Positions 1 through 10,870 of a DNA stretch of 64,000 bases are shown here, in pieces. The notes under the pieces are model-generated. The model worked only from the letters and a program-made list of their open reading frames with translations. It ran no database searches and had not been told where the DNA came from. The stretch is taken from positions 45,204,110-45,268,109 of the forward strand of contig CM067553.1 in NCBI GenBank assembly GCA_034509755.1, read 5' to 3'. The DNA comes from Anisodus tanguticus. Lineage: Eukaryota > Streptophyta > Magnoliopsida > Solanales > Solanaceae. Position 1 is the first letter of the stretch; every line of letters starts with the position of its first letter. A program made the translations under genes and the position numbers.

Positions 1-27
1 AAAGCAATAAAAGATAATAAAATAATA

Positions 28-237
28 TTATTCTTGAGAGCTAAAAGTGCAAGTAAAAGAAAAGCAAGTAAAACTCTTTATATAGGGTCTATTACATGAG
101 ATACAAATGTGTTTTTTCAATGTGGGACAAAAGTAATGTGAGAAAGAATTAATGCTAATAAAGTCTTCAATTATTTTAACACGCTTTGCAATTAGATCAA
201 TTAGGTCGTTAGGCAGTCCTGCCCAGTTTGCCGCCAT
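28..237 (-). pseudogene. F-box-type protein start, truncated
   Basis: A 69-codon open frame begins at 237. Its first 27 or so residues, including 'MAANWAGLPNDLIDLIAKRV' and then IEDF, read like the start of an F-box domain of the plant F-box/DUF295 type (pattern W..LP.DLL.LI..R). Such proteins normally bind SKP1 and deliver targets to an SCF ubiquitin ligase. After IEDFI the match stops: the usual continuation with the cysteine, serine and tryptophan of the second F-box half is absent, and the codons that follow are low-complexity and Phe/Ser/Cys-rich. No GT donor is visible at the break. I read this as a remnant cut by a rearrangement, not a working gene. An intron that I cannot see, or continuation beyond the left edge, is the alternative. 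Confidence 0.5.
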
Positions 238-676
238 AGCTTTGAGGAAAAGAAAACGACTTTATTTTATTTTTTAGTTTCTTTTATTTCTGCGGACATT
301 TATATAGTTATATCATGTATGTATGTAAGTATATTCCTATATTGATAAGGATTTGGAATACCAAACAAGCCCAAGATGTAAATAGTCATGGTTGAAACAT
401 GCTATCAATTGTATTAGTCATTATTTTAAAAGTTATTACTAATATTTAATCACACTTTTGACACACACAAAAAAAAAACTGGACAAAAATATCTCCAATT
501 AAGACATGGAACAACTCCAAAAATGAAGAAATGTTAGTGGACTTCTAAGGATTGACAACTGAAATCCAAGGGAACTTGAATTAGTCTTTCCATAGTGGTG
601 AGACCGAAATTCAAGTAAGGAGATTAAAAAAATAATCTTATATCAAAGGGAATCAAAAACTTATATAATACTTTTA
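238..676. other. AT-rich intergenic DNA
   Basis: No open frame, RNA gene or recognisable repeat was found between the F-box remnant and the inverted-repeat element. There is a run of A at 471-478. Confidence 0.5.
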
Positions 677-1731
677 GGGATAAGGCATTGTTACCTCCAC
701 TGATTTTCGATCAAAGTTGCTACGACACAACTTAACTCCTATTACCCCGCTAAACTTTTTAAAAACGGAATAGTTATCACCATGAAACTCTGGATATCCA
801 TTCTCTTATGGTAAAGTGACATACACTCTCCTTGCCACATATATATTTAATTTTTTATTTTTTAAATTCATTTTGTCTTATATGGGTAATTCTTTTTTAA
901 ATTTGAAAAACTGAATTTTCATTATAAAAAATGAAAAATGGATTTTTTTTTAAAAATCTGAAAATGGTTTTTTTTTTTAAATATGGAAACAATGGATGTT
1001 CTTTAAAATATGGAAAACTGGATTTTCTTTAAACAAATGTCCTAAAAATCTAGATTTTCATGATTTAATTTTTTAGGACACTTTTAATTTTGAAAAAAAT
1101 CTAGATTATTTTTTAAAAAAATCTGAAAATAAATATTTTTTCTTTTCAAAATGTAAAAAACTGGATTTTTATAAAAAATTGAAAAAACTAATTATTTTTT
1201 TAAAAATGTGGAAACCCGTTTTTAAAACTAAATCTGGAAAACAAGATTTTTTTCATATATAGAAAAGAATAATTAATTTTTCACATTTTTCTTTAAAAAA
1301 TCAGTTTTCCAGATTTAAAAAGTACAGATTTTTAATAAGAAAATCATGTTTTCCAGATTTATTTTCTAAAAAAAATAGATTTCCACATTATTTTAAAAAA
1401 TCAGTTTACCATATTTTAAGAAAATATAGATTTTTAATAAAATGGTTTAAGGTTTCCACATTTTTTTAAAGAAAAATTTGGTTTAGAAAAAAAAAATTTA
1501 AGCTTTAATCATAATTAATTATGTGTAATTAAATGTGTACCCAATTAAAAAATGATATGTGTCAAATTTTGTATTTCTCAATAAATACATTCTCGTTATC
1601 ACGTTAGCGCTTATGGTGATAATTATTCCGTTTAAAAAAGTTTTAAGGGGTAATATGATCCCTGAAAATGTTAGATTTGTCGTCGCAACTTTAGCCAAAG
1701 TTCGGGTAACAATGCCTTATCCCCTCTTTAC
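677..1731. mobile_element. Long-terminal-inverted-repeat element (MULE-like, non-autonomous)
   Basis: The left arm starts at 677 with 'gggataaggcattgttacc' and the right arm ends near 1723 with its reverse complement. The arms stay similar for roughly 110-130 bp; shared blocks include the 'attacccc' and 'cggaata.ttatcaccat' stretches. The interior is AT-rich, full of short runs resembling 'aatctggaaaa' in both orientations, and has no coding capacity. The 12-mer 'ataatactttta' lies directly left of the element (665-676) and again at 1732-1743, eight bases after the right arm. This would fit a 9-12 bp Mutator-type target duplication. Long inverted repeats plus a long duplication suggest a MULE-derived MITE; no transposase is present to confirm it. 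Confidence 0.6.
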
Positions 1732-1997
1732 ATAATACTTTTATAATTTCTCAACGTTGCACCCTCTTTCTCCGCCCCTATCTTTAACAATATTTGTTCA
1801 TCGATCAACAAAAGAATCAATTATTTGTAGTGAAAGAGTAACCCCATAAATAATTAAAAGAAGAGACAAAAACCTTGGCGGAGGGAGACATAAACGTTAC
1901 CTCTAATCTAATCAACAATTGATAATGAATCGATAATGATGAAACAAATACATTACCATAAGAGATAACAACAACAATATCACATAAAATTTGTTCT

Positions 1998-2525
1998 CTA
2001 ATATGATTTTAAAAGCATATTAGAGATAACAACAACAATATCACAAAGCAAACCTAAAACATAATTATCATTTGTAAGAAGGGAACGAAAAGCTGTTTTT
2101 TTAAAGGATTTTTCACAAAAAATAGTGTTCTGATTTGCATCTTTAGCAGAATAGCCCAAATCCCAAAATTGCTTGAATTTCAAGTACAATTCTGCTTGTT
2201 TTAAAAAAGCCACTCCGTCTTCATAATTACTTGAACAATTCCCATAAATGTTACTCAAATTCGGATCTTTTTCCTTCAATAAAAGTGATTGAACCTTGTC
2301 ATTTGTAGCATTAAAATGGGAAATTGTCAAATTAATGGCTATTTTCTCAAGAGTGAACAAATTTGCTCTTTGGGCTTTTGGATTTGATCCCAAAATCTCT
2401 TTACAAAATGTTTCATTCTTGATTTGTTTACAAACACTTGGAATAAAATGGCCAAATGAAAAGCCAATTAAAAGAAATAGGTTGAAGAACAAGATTAGAA
2501 GTGAGAATTGAGAAGATGTGGACAT
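1998..2525 (-). CDS. Pectin methylesterase / invertase inhibitor (PMEI-domain) protein
   Basis: A 175-residue single-exon protein that would act in the cell wall or vacuole, binding pectin methylesterase or acid invertase 1:1 and blocking it. Residues 1-25 are a hydrophobic signal peptide (LLILFFNLFLLIGFSFG). The mature part has the family's cysteine pattern: Cys32 and Cys41 nine residues apart in the N-terminal hairpin, Cys97 and Cys137 bridging the four-helix bundle, and a free Cys161. The NCSSNYEDGVAFLKQA stretch is the usual third-helix signature. Four N-glycosylation sequons are visible (N37, N65, N72, N96). Length matches the family (150-180 after or including signal). The start at 2525 is the first ATG and opens the signal peptide. 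PMEI and invertase inhibitors cannot be told apart from sequence alone. The gene stands alone on this strand. Confidence 0.85.
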   Translation of the reverse strand: MSTSSQFSLLILFFNLFLLIGFSFGHFIPSVCKQIKNETFCKEILGSNPKAQRANLFTLEKIAINLTISHFNATNDKVQSLLLKEKDPNLSNIYGNCSSNYEDGVAFLKQAELYLKFKQFWDLGYSAKDANQNTIFCEKSFKKTAFRSLLTNDNYVLGLLCDIVVVISNMLLKSY

Positions 2526-2590
2526 TTTTTTTGGCTTAATTCTCTCTTTGGATTGTGTTTTTTGACTGAAAAAATGTTTGTATGTGTGAA

Positions 2591-2600
2591 TTTATATTAC
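2591..2600 (-). promoter_or_regulatory. Probable TATA box of the PMEI gene
   Basis: Minus-strand 'GTAATATAAA' lies about 65-75 bp upstream of the PMEI start codon. This leaves room for a start site about 30 bp downstream and a short A/T-rich leader. Confidence 0.45.
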
Positions 2601-2609
2601 TTGAAAAAA

Positions 2610-4300
2610 CTGTTGAATATGTGATTGCTGCAATCTGTAATAATCAATTTTCTTTAAAAGATTGTATATCAAATTTGTTGATTTGTTCTTTTGTTTCTTT
2701 TTAAGTAGATACAATTTACTTGGACAAAAAAAAATACAACTTTTAATAATTTTTCTAAATCTAATTGGTTAATTTCATGGTTACCTTTTAAAGTATGAAA
2801 AATTGGACATTGATTACCTCGTAAAGTTTTATTGCAACACAAACACCTCCTGGAAAATTGTCCAACAACCAGGGTCGTCCACCAATTTTTTCTTATTTAT
2901 GAATGTTCTTGTTTATGTGATCGTATCTTATTAGGTAATCATATTTTTTGCCAAAAATATTCTTTAAGTATGGCAACTTAGACTACATCCTTATAATATC
3001 CATATGAACAATAAACATCCTTATTATTTTTCACATTTGGATTAAAAAAAGTTCCAGTAACTTTTGACCAAATGGAATGGATAGGATTCGAGGTCTTGAG
3101 TTTGATCTCTTGGGATGGGGAAACATGTGATAGATAGATTTTTCTCTCTTAATGAATTTTACACTATTCAAATTTATATTTATAAATATAGTAAGTTTTG
3201 AATATCGGATAGTTATAAAAGAAAACTTTTGACTAAATGCAATTAGCTTTTGAAACTCAGCATATTTCTACGTTAAAAATGATGTTCAAATAAAATGGAA
3301 CACTTAAATTGAGATGATAGGAGTATTTATAAAATAAAAAATAAATAAAAAGAATTATCGATTGAGCGTCTTATTCAATGTATTTCACGTTAAAAATTAG
3401 CGTTCAAATAAAATGAAGCACTTAAATTGAGACGATATGAATAGTTATAAAAATACAAAAAGAAGAATTATTGATAGATGCCTAAGTCAAGTCTAATAAT
3501 TATGCTTCCAATGTCAAGACTCAAACGAGAGATACTGATTTTGGAAATAAACAAGGAAATTAGATGGTGGGATACTCATGGTAAGTAAAGCTTACTTCAA
3601 GCCTCATAATATAACTATAAACATCAAATAATGACTAAAATTAGCAAAAGAAATTAGATACAAAGAACTAGAAATGGAAATAAATTGTCTGCTGGTCAAG
3701 TTGATCAAAAGGAAGATATACATTACTATCTTATTAGGACTATTATTCAAGATTGTAAATATTTGCTAGGAAACAATTAAGACTATTCTAAACATATCTA
3801 GAGAGAGGCAAATTAACATAAAACTGACAAATGAAAATCATAGAAATAAAGAAGCTTTGTAGATTTGGAAAGATACGTTCAACAGAATAGAGTCCATTCT
3901 CCTGACCAATTTTAGTTGTAAAACTTATGAAAGATATTTAAGAATTTATTTAGTTTTTTTCAATGTATTATTTTTATATAATAGTAGAGATAATGGTATA
4001 ATCTTTATTTTTATTATTATTTATTACATATGGGGTAGGAGAAGGAAAAATGGAAAGAAAATTACAACGTGAGATTCAACCTTCACCAATAATATAAAAG
4101 TACCGTAACTATATAATCAAAAGGCACACAAAGACGAAAGTTATATTATTCGGTGAAAGTAGTTGCAATTAACGTTCTGAATGAGCCATACTCATCATTA
4201 TCTTCAATTAATAATAATAATAGAAAAAAAGTTTAGAAAGTTGTACAATTTGTGTTTGCCATAGTTATTAATTTAATCTTAAAGCTATAATAAACAACTA
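2610..4300. other. Intergenic DNA with a short tandem duplication
   Basis: No gene was found. Two copies of a block of about 65 bp, 'ttcaaataaaatg.a.cact' and following, start near 3274 and 3391, a period of about 117 bp. Their content resembles the ends of common plant MITEs. The rest is AT-rich and shows nothing I can name. Confidence 0.45.
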
Positions 4301-4848
4301 CAACTTGTCAAAATGTTATACAACTATAAGTGCCTCTTTGATACTTCTTTTGTCGACACCATTATTATTATTATTTAAATAGTCAAATAATTTATTCATT
4401 GTGTAAACAATGAAAATTGGCACGACACGTGGCATGGTTTGGATAGAAATTGAAGGAAGTAACAATGCTTTGCACCGAATGCAAGTTGCACCAGGGGTGA
4501 GTCCAGGTATCAAAGCAAGATCGGGTAGCAACCGAACCAGATAGCATCGGATGGAAGACCGAAGGAGCTCAGCGCGTACCCGTTTCGGATATGGCGTCAG
4601 CCGTTACTCCTTGTTCTTTAACTGATCATTATTATAATTTAATTATATTTAATTGGGGAATAATCTTGGGCATAAATGTCTTGTATTGATAGCTATAAAA
4701 GGAGTCCAACCTTTATGTTTGAAGGGCATCTGATTTCATTATTCATATTTGCACGATTTACTTACAACAATTACAACTTTTTGTTCTCATTTTTGGCTCG
4801 AGCCCGAAGCAAATCAGCTAAGGATCGGACCAAAATCATTAGACAGTT

Positions 4849-5136
4849 TCAATTAGGAGTGGCCAGTGGGCCGGGCTCGGGTCTGGCGGGCCGGGTCTGG
4901 CGGATCGGACCAAAATCATTAGACATTTTGAGTGTCTGTGGTCTCCTATTTGATATCTGCTGCGCAGAAAAGCGCTTTCGACACACGATTGACGATGCTT
5001 GAATGTTCAAAACATCTCGAGCCATCATTGAAAGTGTCGGAAAGGTCTTCTCATTCCCCCTCCGGATTTCAAATAAGTCTTCATGTCCATCTTCATTGAT
5101 AACTTCTTGATACGGTACGAGAACCCCGCAAAACAA
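4849..5136 (-). pseudogene. hAT dimerisation domain fragment
   Basis: The frame contains FPTLSMMARDVLNIQASSIV.C.K.FS followed by NRR..L, the well-conserved hAT C-terminal dimerisation motif (normally MA.DIL.I..S....E..FS.....I...R..L). It is out of frame with the central domain, so a frameshift separates the two. The last codons run into the GGGCCGGG-rich transposon end. Confidence 0.7.
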
Positions 5137-6121
5137 AAATATCGAACTCGCTAATTTGGTTAGTAGAGGTACGACCGCACATTCTATTTCTCGAGGCTTT
5201 CAATACTAGCCGCAAACAAGATGTCTTTTGTGAGGTTGTATTGAAGATGAAGAAGATGGTATGGAAGTTTGGTAAGTTACTAGCATTTTCTTGTTGATAA
5301 AATCTATATATATTTTTGCATTGGTGTTCTACGCTAGACAATACTTCTTCTTTAGTTTGTTCAATAGGTGGTGGGTGATTTAGATTTTTGGGACTTGGAG
5401 GTGGTAGTACTTCTATACAATCGTAAATAGTTTCAATTAGTGATTTAGTACCGTCTATTTTAATAGTAGGATTTAATACAGAACCAATAATATAAATAGA
5501 GGGAATAGGAATAAAATATTTTTTTATTTTGACAAACATTTTTTTAATAGCTGCCTTATAAGCTGGTTTTTCCATATATTCACTAAGTAATAAAAATATT
5601 AGAGTTATATAAAATAACATAGTTGAAATAGTAGGATAATATATACCGGAAAATTCTTTTGTTGCTTGAAAAAATTTCTCTAAAAATACAATAAGTTCGG
5701 AAATTTTTTCCCAATCACTATCTAAAATCATATCAGCTGGCTTTTTATTATGAGAGTTAATTTCGTAATAATCGCACACTTGATAAATATTTTCTGCAAT
5801 AAAAGTACCAGTGTGCCTATCATCTATATATCTATACGCTAAAATACGTTTTTGCATAGACCATTTATAATCTATCCAATGACAAGTTACAGTTAAATAA
5901 TCATGGTCGTTAGTACTACGACCTATATCAGACGTGATGGATACTTTGCCATTAAAATGATATAATGAAAAACGTAAATATTGTTGATATTCATGCGCGA
6001 ATTTAAATACATCTCTCTTAACAGTTGATCTAGGAAAACCGTTAAAAGCAGGATTATATATATCTCTAATGTAATGAATAAAACCGGGAGATGAAGGAAA
6101 TGAAAAAGGCAAACCCTCCAC
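5093..6121 (-). pseudogene. hAT transposase, central domain (RICESLEEPER-like)
   Basis: A 342-codon open frame of an Ac/RICESLEEPER-type transposase, whose intact form binds terminal repeats and catalyses cut-and-paste movement with an RNase H-like DDE core split by a helical insertion. Visible family signs are the 'SITSDIGRSTNDHDYLTVTC' stretch, where T.D.W.S is usual (the tryptophan is missing), HWIDYKW, then the DSDWEKI and FLEKFFQATKEFSG motifs, and the YF.P.P.IY...LNP.IK block. The last 60 or so codons diverge from the family and enter unrelated sequence. The true C-terminus, including 'MARDVLNIQASSIVCRKRFS', is in another frame just downstream. Alternative: one of the domesticated BED-hAT genes. 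The broken frames argue against that. Confidence 0.75.
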
Positions 6122-6344
6122 AGCAACTAATTTTGATATTGCTTCCCTATCTCTATGTTTATTGTATTTAGGGCCTACAATTCCCCCGTCATAGGGTTAA
6201 TTTGACCTTGTACTTGGTCCGGGACAATATTAGTATGTGAACCTTGTCCTGATGGAGCGGGCGTTTGCGCACCCGGTTTTGAAGCCTGGTATTGGGCATA
6301 CCTAGCTGGATGAGCACTTACTACGTGTCTAATTAAACCCCCGT

Positions 6345-6480
6345 CCCACCGTGACCTTTTCCGGTTTTAAATTTTAAAACATTTTTACAAATTTTACATA
6401 TGGATACTTGATTCTCTACGTCCCTATCAAAAAATGTCCATGCATCTGATTTTAATGGTCGTTTTTTGGACCTCGTCTCA
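6345..6480 (-). pseudogene. BED zinc finger of the hAT transposase, broken
   Basis: Minus-strand translation gives R.KK.PLKSDAW.FFD followed by CKICKN and a GKGHGGTGV stretch ending in a stop. This matches the BED finger order (aromatic W/FF, C..C, then G.T.L..H). The final histidine part lies past the stop, so the DNA-binding finger is interrupted. Confidence 0.6.
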
Positions 6481-7025
6481 TACTAGGGGGAATAGGAGGT
6501 ATTTCGGTTGAAGGTGCACTAGTGGGTGTGTTGTCATCAACAATAGTGGGTATATCATCTAGATCATCGTCTAAATTAAAGTCTTCTTGAGTTCCGAAAA
6601 TAGCTCCTGTTCTAAATCTAATGGTATTGTAGGAAAATGTTGAGTATCAACAAAATCATCCCGTGTAGGAATAAGATGACTAGAAGAAGTACCCTTGCCC
6701 TGGTTGCCCCTACTAGAAGAAGCACCCTTACCTTTACCCTTAAACATACCTTTTAATCCTTCCATTTTAATTATGATAATAAATAAATAATTAAAGACAA
6801 TAAAATTAAGTGATCTAAACTAAATAAACAGACAATAATAATTTAATGAAGGAACGAATGTACCAAACGCCGACGTAACGTCGACGTGTAATCGAGAGGT
6901 TGAAAATTGAAACTTTGCTCGATGGACAGAGAGATATATATTGAGAAATTAGAGAGATTGTAGGAAGATTTGTGAGAAAGATGAAGAGAAAATGAGTTAT
7001 TTATAGTTGAAAAATTGGGTTAAAG

Positions 7026-7195
7026 TGTAAATATAATAACAATCAAGATCATATTATTTCAGGCTAATTTTCTTGCTTATTATTTTCATTTACTTACTTG
7101 TTGTTAATTAATTGTTTATTACACCTATTTACAAATTAATTCACGTATCCTTAAAACCACTTACAAATTCAACTGTACCTTTTTTGGGGTAAACA
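7026..7195 (+). repeat. Possible 5' LTR remnant of the Ty3/gypsy element
   Basis: A block that begins TGTAAATAT and ends GGTAAACA directly abuts a gypsy primer-binding site. At 170 bp it is short for such an LTR, and no partner copy was found downstream, so it may be a truncated LTR. Confidence 0.35.
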
Positions 7196-7196
7196 G

Positions 7197-10100
7197 TTTG
7201 GCGCCCACTGTGGGGCTAAGGATAATAGTGGTGATTTATTCAAACTCGAATTTCACTTGTTTCTTTCGAGATTTTGTAATTTCAGGTCAATACTAAGTAC
7301 TTATAGTATGGCTAGTGATATCCAAGTTGAGGTTAGCAATCACGAGGACAACAACAACAGTAACAATGTTGCTAACAATATTAATAACAACAACGGCAGT
7401 CCCGCCCGTTGATCCATTAAATGGCAACCCCGTGATTTCACCCCATGGGTCTAGAAGGTTACATGGAAAGATACCAGACGATGATGAGGATGGCAAAATA
7501 AATTTGGCCCGAATCTTTTACATGCTGAAGGAGCAACAGGAGGCTATAACTCAGTTGCAGAAGAAAAGCAGCTGAGCAAGTGTGGCAGATGAAGTTCGTC
7601 CCATCTGCAATGATGATCTAAGTCGAGAAGAGGATCGGGTGGATGAAAATGGCAACAGATTGGGGACTAATGAGTCTTCAGAGGTTTTGATGTTGCTCTA
7701 AGCTTTGACCAAACGGGTGAATACTAATGAAAAGAAGGTTGAAACCTATAATTCATGGGTAGATCAGATTTCTGTAGCGCCTCCGATATTGAAGGGACCG
7801 AACTCAAAGAGATATATCCAGTTGTCATTCCCATCGAGCGCGACTCTGAAGTTGATTTAAAAAAGGTTCAAAATGTCTAGATCTTCCGAAGTACGATGGA
7901 ACTATAGATTCACAGAAGCATGTGACCTCATACACTTGTGTGGTGAAGGACAATGACATGCACCCGGATGAGATTGAATATTGAATTGCTAAAAACATTC
8001 GGCAAAACACTATCCAAATGAGCAATTCCATGGTATTCTATATTACATGAACATTCGATTAATTCGTTTGAAATGCTTGCAAATGCTTTTATAAAGGCGC
8101 ATGTCGGAGCACGGGAGGTCCAAGTGAGAAAAGGACATATTCAAAATTGCTCAGAAAGATACGAAGTTATTGCGTGAGTTCGTGACAAGGTTTCAAAAGG
8201 AACGGATGCTCCTTCCTCGGGTACCTGATGAATGGGCAGCTGAAGCTTTCACCAAGGGGCTAAATCCTAGGAGCTCCAATGCCTCATTTAAGTTAAATGA
8301 GAACTTGTTGGAATTCTCGGCAGTAACATAGGCAGACGTACATAATAGGCACGAGTCCGAAATTCGAGTGCATGATGATCAACTCGAACTTCCCCCGGGT
8401 CATCAGGTCGAAATAAAAACTTTGATAAATCAAAGCGGGTATTTGAATCAGAATTGAAACTTTCAAAATATATGTATCAACCATATGGGCAACCGAATAG
8501 GTCAAATTTTAGACCGGATTGGGGTCACAATTATCGCAACTTCCCATCGGATATAGGAGATAGGTGCAATGATCGATGGTCTACCAGTAGGAGTTTGCAA
8601 TTCAAAAATGATACCGGTGGAGCTTCTTCTAACAATGTTGAAAATCTGAGACTTTTCGAGTACAATTTCAATGTTAATGCGGCCAAACTTATTTAAGCTA
8701 TTGGTCATATTAAGGAGACAAGATGGCCGAGACCACTCCGGACAGTCTAGTTCAGAGTGATCCGAATATGATTTGTAATTACCACGGTACTCATGGTCAC
8801 CAAACAAAGGGTTATCGTCAATTGAGAGATGAAGTGGCTCGGTTATTGAAAAATGGTCATCTACGCAAATTTCTAAGTGATCAAGCGAAGGGAAATTACA
8901 TAAATAGAGAAGCAAATAAGCAAGCAGATCCGGTCGAACCCCAGCATGTCATAAACATGATTATTGGAGGGGTGGATGTTTCGAAGGGATCCGTTATGAC
9001 CGCAAAGAAGACAAAAGTCTCAATAACTCGAGAGAAAAGGCCAGAAATTACGTATCGGAGGAAATGATATCTTTCAACAAAGAAGACGCGGAGGAAATCA
9101 TTCAACCTCACAAGTCATAATGATGCATTGGTAATTTCTGTTTTTATTGATAATTTTCAGATTAAGCGAATTTTGATTGATCAAGGTAGCTCGACCAACA
9201 TCATCAGGTGGAAAGTAGTGGAGCAATTGGATTTGTTGGATCAAATTGTACTGATAGTCTGAGTTCTAAATAGATTCAACATGGCAAGTGAGACTACGAA
9301 AGGGGAGATCGTTCTTCTAGTCAATGTAGCCGGAACAATTAATCAAATAAAGTTATGTCATAGAAGGCGAAATAAGGTACAACGCATTGTTTGGCAGGCC
9401 TTGGATACATGACATGAAGGTCGTACCTTCGATATTGCACATGATACTGAAATTCCTAACATCAGAGGGAATTAAGACAATTCGAGGGGAGCAACCAGCA
9501 GTAAGGGAGATGTTTGTGGTGGAAGAATCGATACAAACACCGAAAGAAATGAAGGCCGTGAGAAGAAGATTACTGTCGCGTCCTGAGGTCATTTTTTTTT
9601 GTCAGATGATTCAGATGTCACGAAGTCAACTATAGAGGAGCTAGAGCAAGTCATCTTATTAGTGCATTTATCGGATAAAAGGTATACCTGGGCACCAGGT
9701 TATTCCTAGAGCTCAGACTTAAATTAGTTGATTTTTTTAAAGCTAACATCGATTGCTTTGCCTGGTCCCACTTAGACATGATCTGTATTCCACTGGAGAT
9801 CAGGACTCACAAAGTGAGTTTGGACTCGAGTTTCCCCCTGGTAAAACAAAAGAGGAGGCCTATGGCCGACTTCAAACATAAGTTCGTCAAAGAGGAGGTA
9901 ATAATTTTTAAATATAGGTTCCATCCGGGAGATAGAGTATCCAGATTGGTTAGCAAATATAGTGGTCGTACCTAAAAATACAATAAACTGAAAATGTACA
10001 TAGATTTTAAAGATTTCCCAAAAGATTCTTTTTCTTTGCCATACATCGATCGAATTATTGATGCTACTACGGGGCATGAGATATTGAGTTTTCTTAACGC

Positions 10101-10870
10101 TTACTCTGGGTACAACCAAATTAGGATGAATCTTGAGGATCAATAGAAAACCTCTTTTATAACTAGATACGAGATAATGCCATTTGGTTTAAAAAAACGC
10201 AGAGCAATATATCAATGCCTAGTTAATCGCATGTTCGAGGACCAAATAGGTAACACAATAGAGGTTTATATTGATGATATGTTAGTTAAGTTCCCCGAAG
10301 CAGAGGACTATTTAATGCATTTGCATGAAACATTTAACATACTCTGAAAGTATAACATGAAGTTGAATCCAAAAAAGTGTGTTTGTGGAGTTGGCTCGGG
10401 TAAGTTCTTGGGTTTCTTGGTTTCAAACCGAGGAACAAAATCAATCCAGATAAGATCAAAGATATTGAGGAGATTCCGGAGGTACTTGAAGATGTGAAGG
10501 CAGTACAAAGACTCCCTAGAAGGATAGCCTCTCTGAGTAGGTTTATATCTCGGTCTTCGGAGAAACGTCATCAATTCTTCTCTTTGTTAAAAAGGAAGAA
10601 TGACTTCGAGTGGACACCATAGTGTCAGCAAGTTTTGAGGGATTTGAAGAAGTACTTGTCTAGTCCGCCATTACTGCATAAATCGAAGGCAAACGAGCAG
10701 TTGTTCCTATATCTAGTAGTGTCCGAGGTAGCCGTAAGTGCGGGTTTGGATCGAGAAGAGAAAGATATGCAATCTCCTATTTACTATGTGAGTAGAACAC
10801 TAACTAGTGCAGAAACTAGATATCCTCATTTAGAAAAAATTGGCATTAGCATTCATAACGTCTGCTAGAA
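7197..10870 (+). mobile_element. Truncated Ty3/gypsy retrotransposon
   Basis: The element starts with the primer-binding site 'tttggcgcccactgtggggc' (7197-7216). Coding remnants follow in the order gag (7315-7575, then 8120-8450), a gag zinc-knuckle region (8723-9067; CNYHGTHGHQTKGYRQLRDE, where C..C....H....C is usual), protease (about 9120-9330; LIDQGSS, with Gln where the catalytic D[TS]G is usual), reverse transcriptase (about 9980-10400; SFLNAYSGYNQI and YIDDMLV), and RNase H (10635-10868). Numerous stops and frameshifts interrupt it. It ends abruptly at about 10870 without integrase or 3' LTR. The gag and RT patterns fit the Tat/Ogre-like plant group. Confidence 0.8.

Larger units (their letters stand above)
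4855..7025 (-). mobile_element. Degenerate hAT-family transposon
   Basis: On the minus strand the order is a short N-terminal segment (6765-6571), a BED-type zinc finger (about 6480-6345), the central transposase (6121-5093), and the C-terminal dimerisation region (5136-4849, in another frame). The left end 'taggagtggccagtgggccg' at 4855 resembles the TAGGGGTGT-type hAT terminus followed by GGGCCGGG repeats. The right end is not visible, because a Ty3/gypsy LTR seems to begin at 7026. Stops and frame changes separate the domains, so the element is dead. Confidence 0.75.

Noticed and set aside
4316..5002. Open frames on both strands left of the hAT element
   Set aside because: They have no recognisable domains, are partly transposon terminus, and have composition like the surrounding non-coding DNA.
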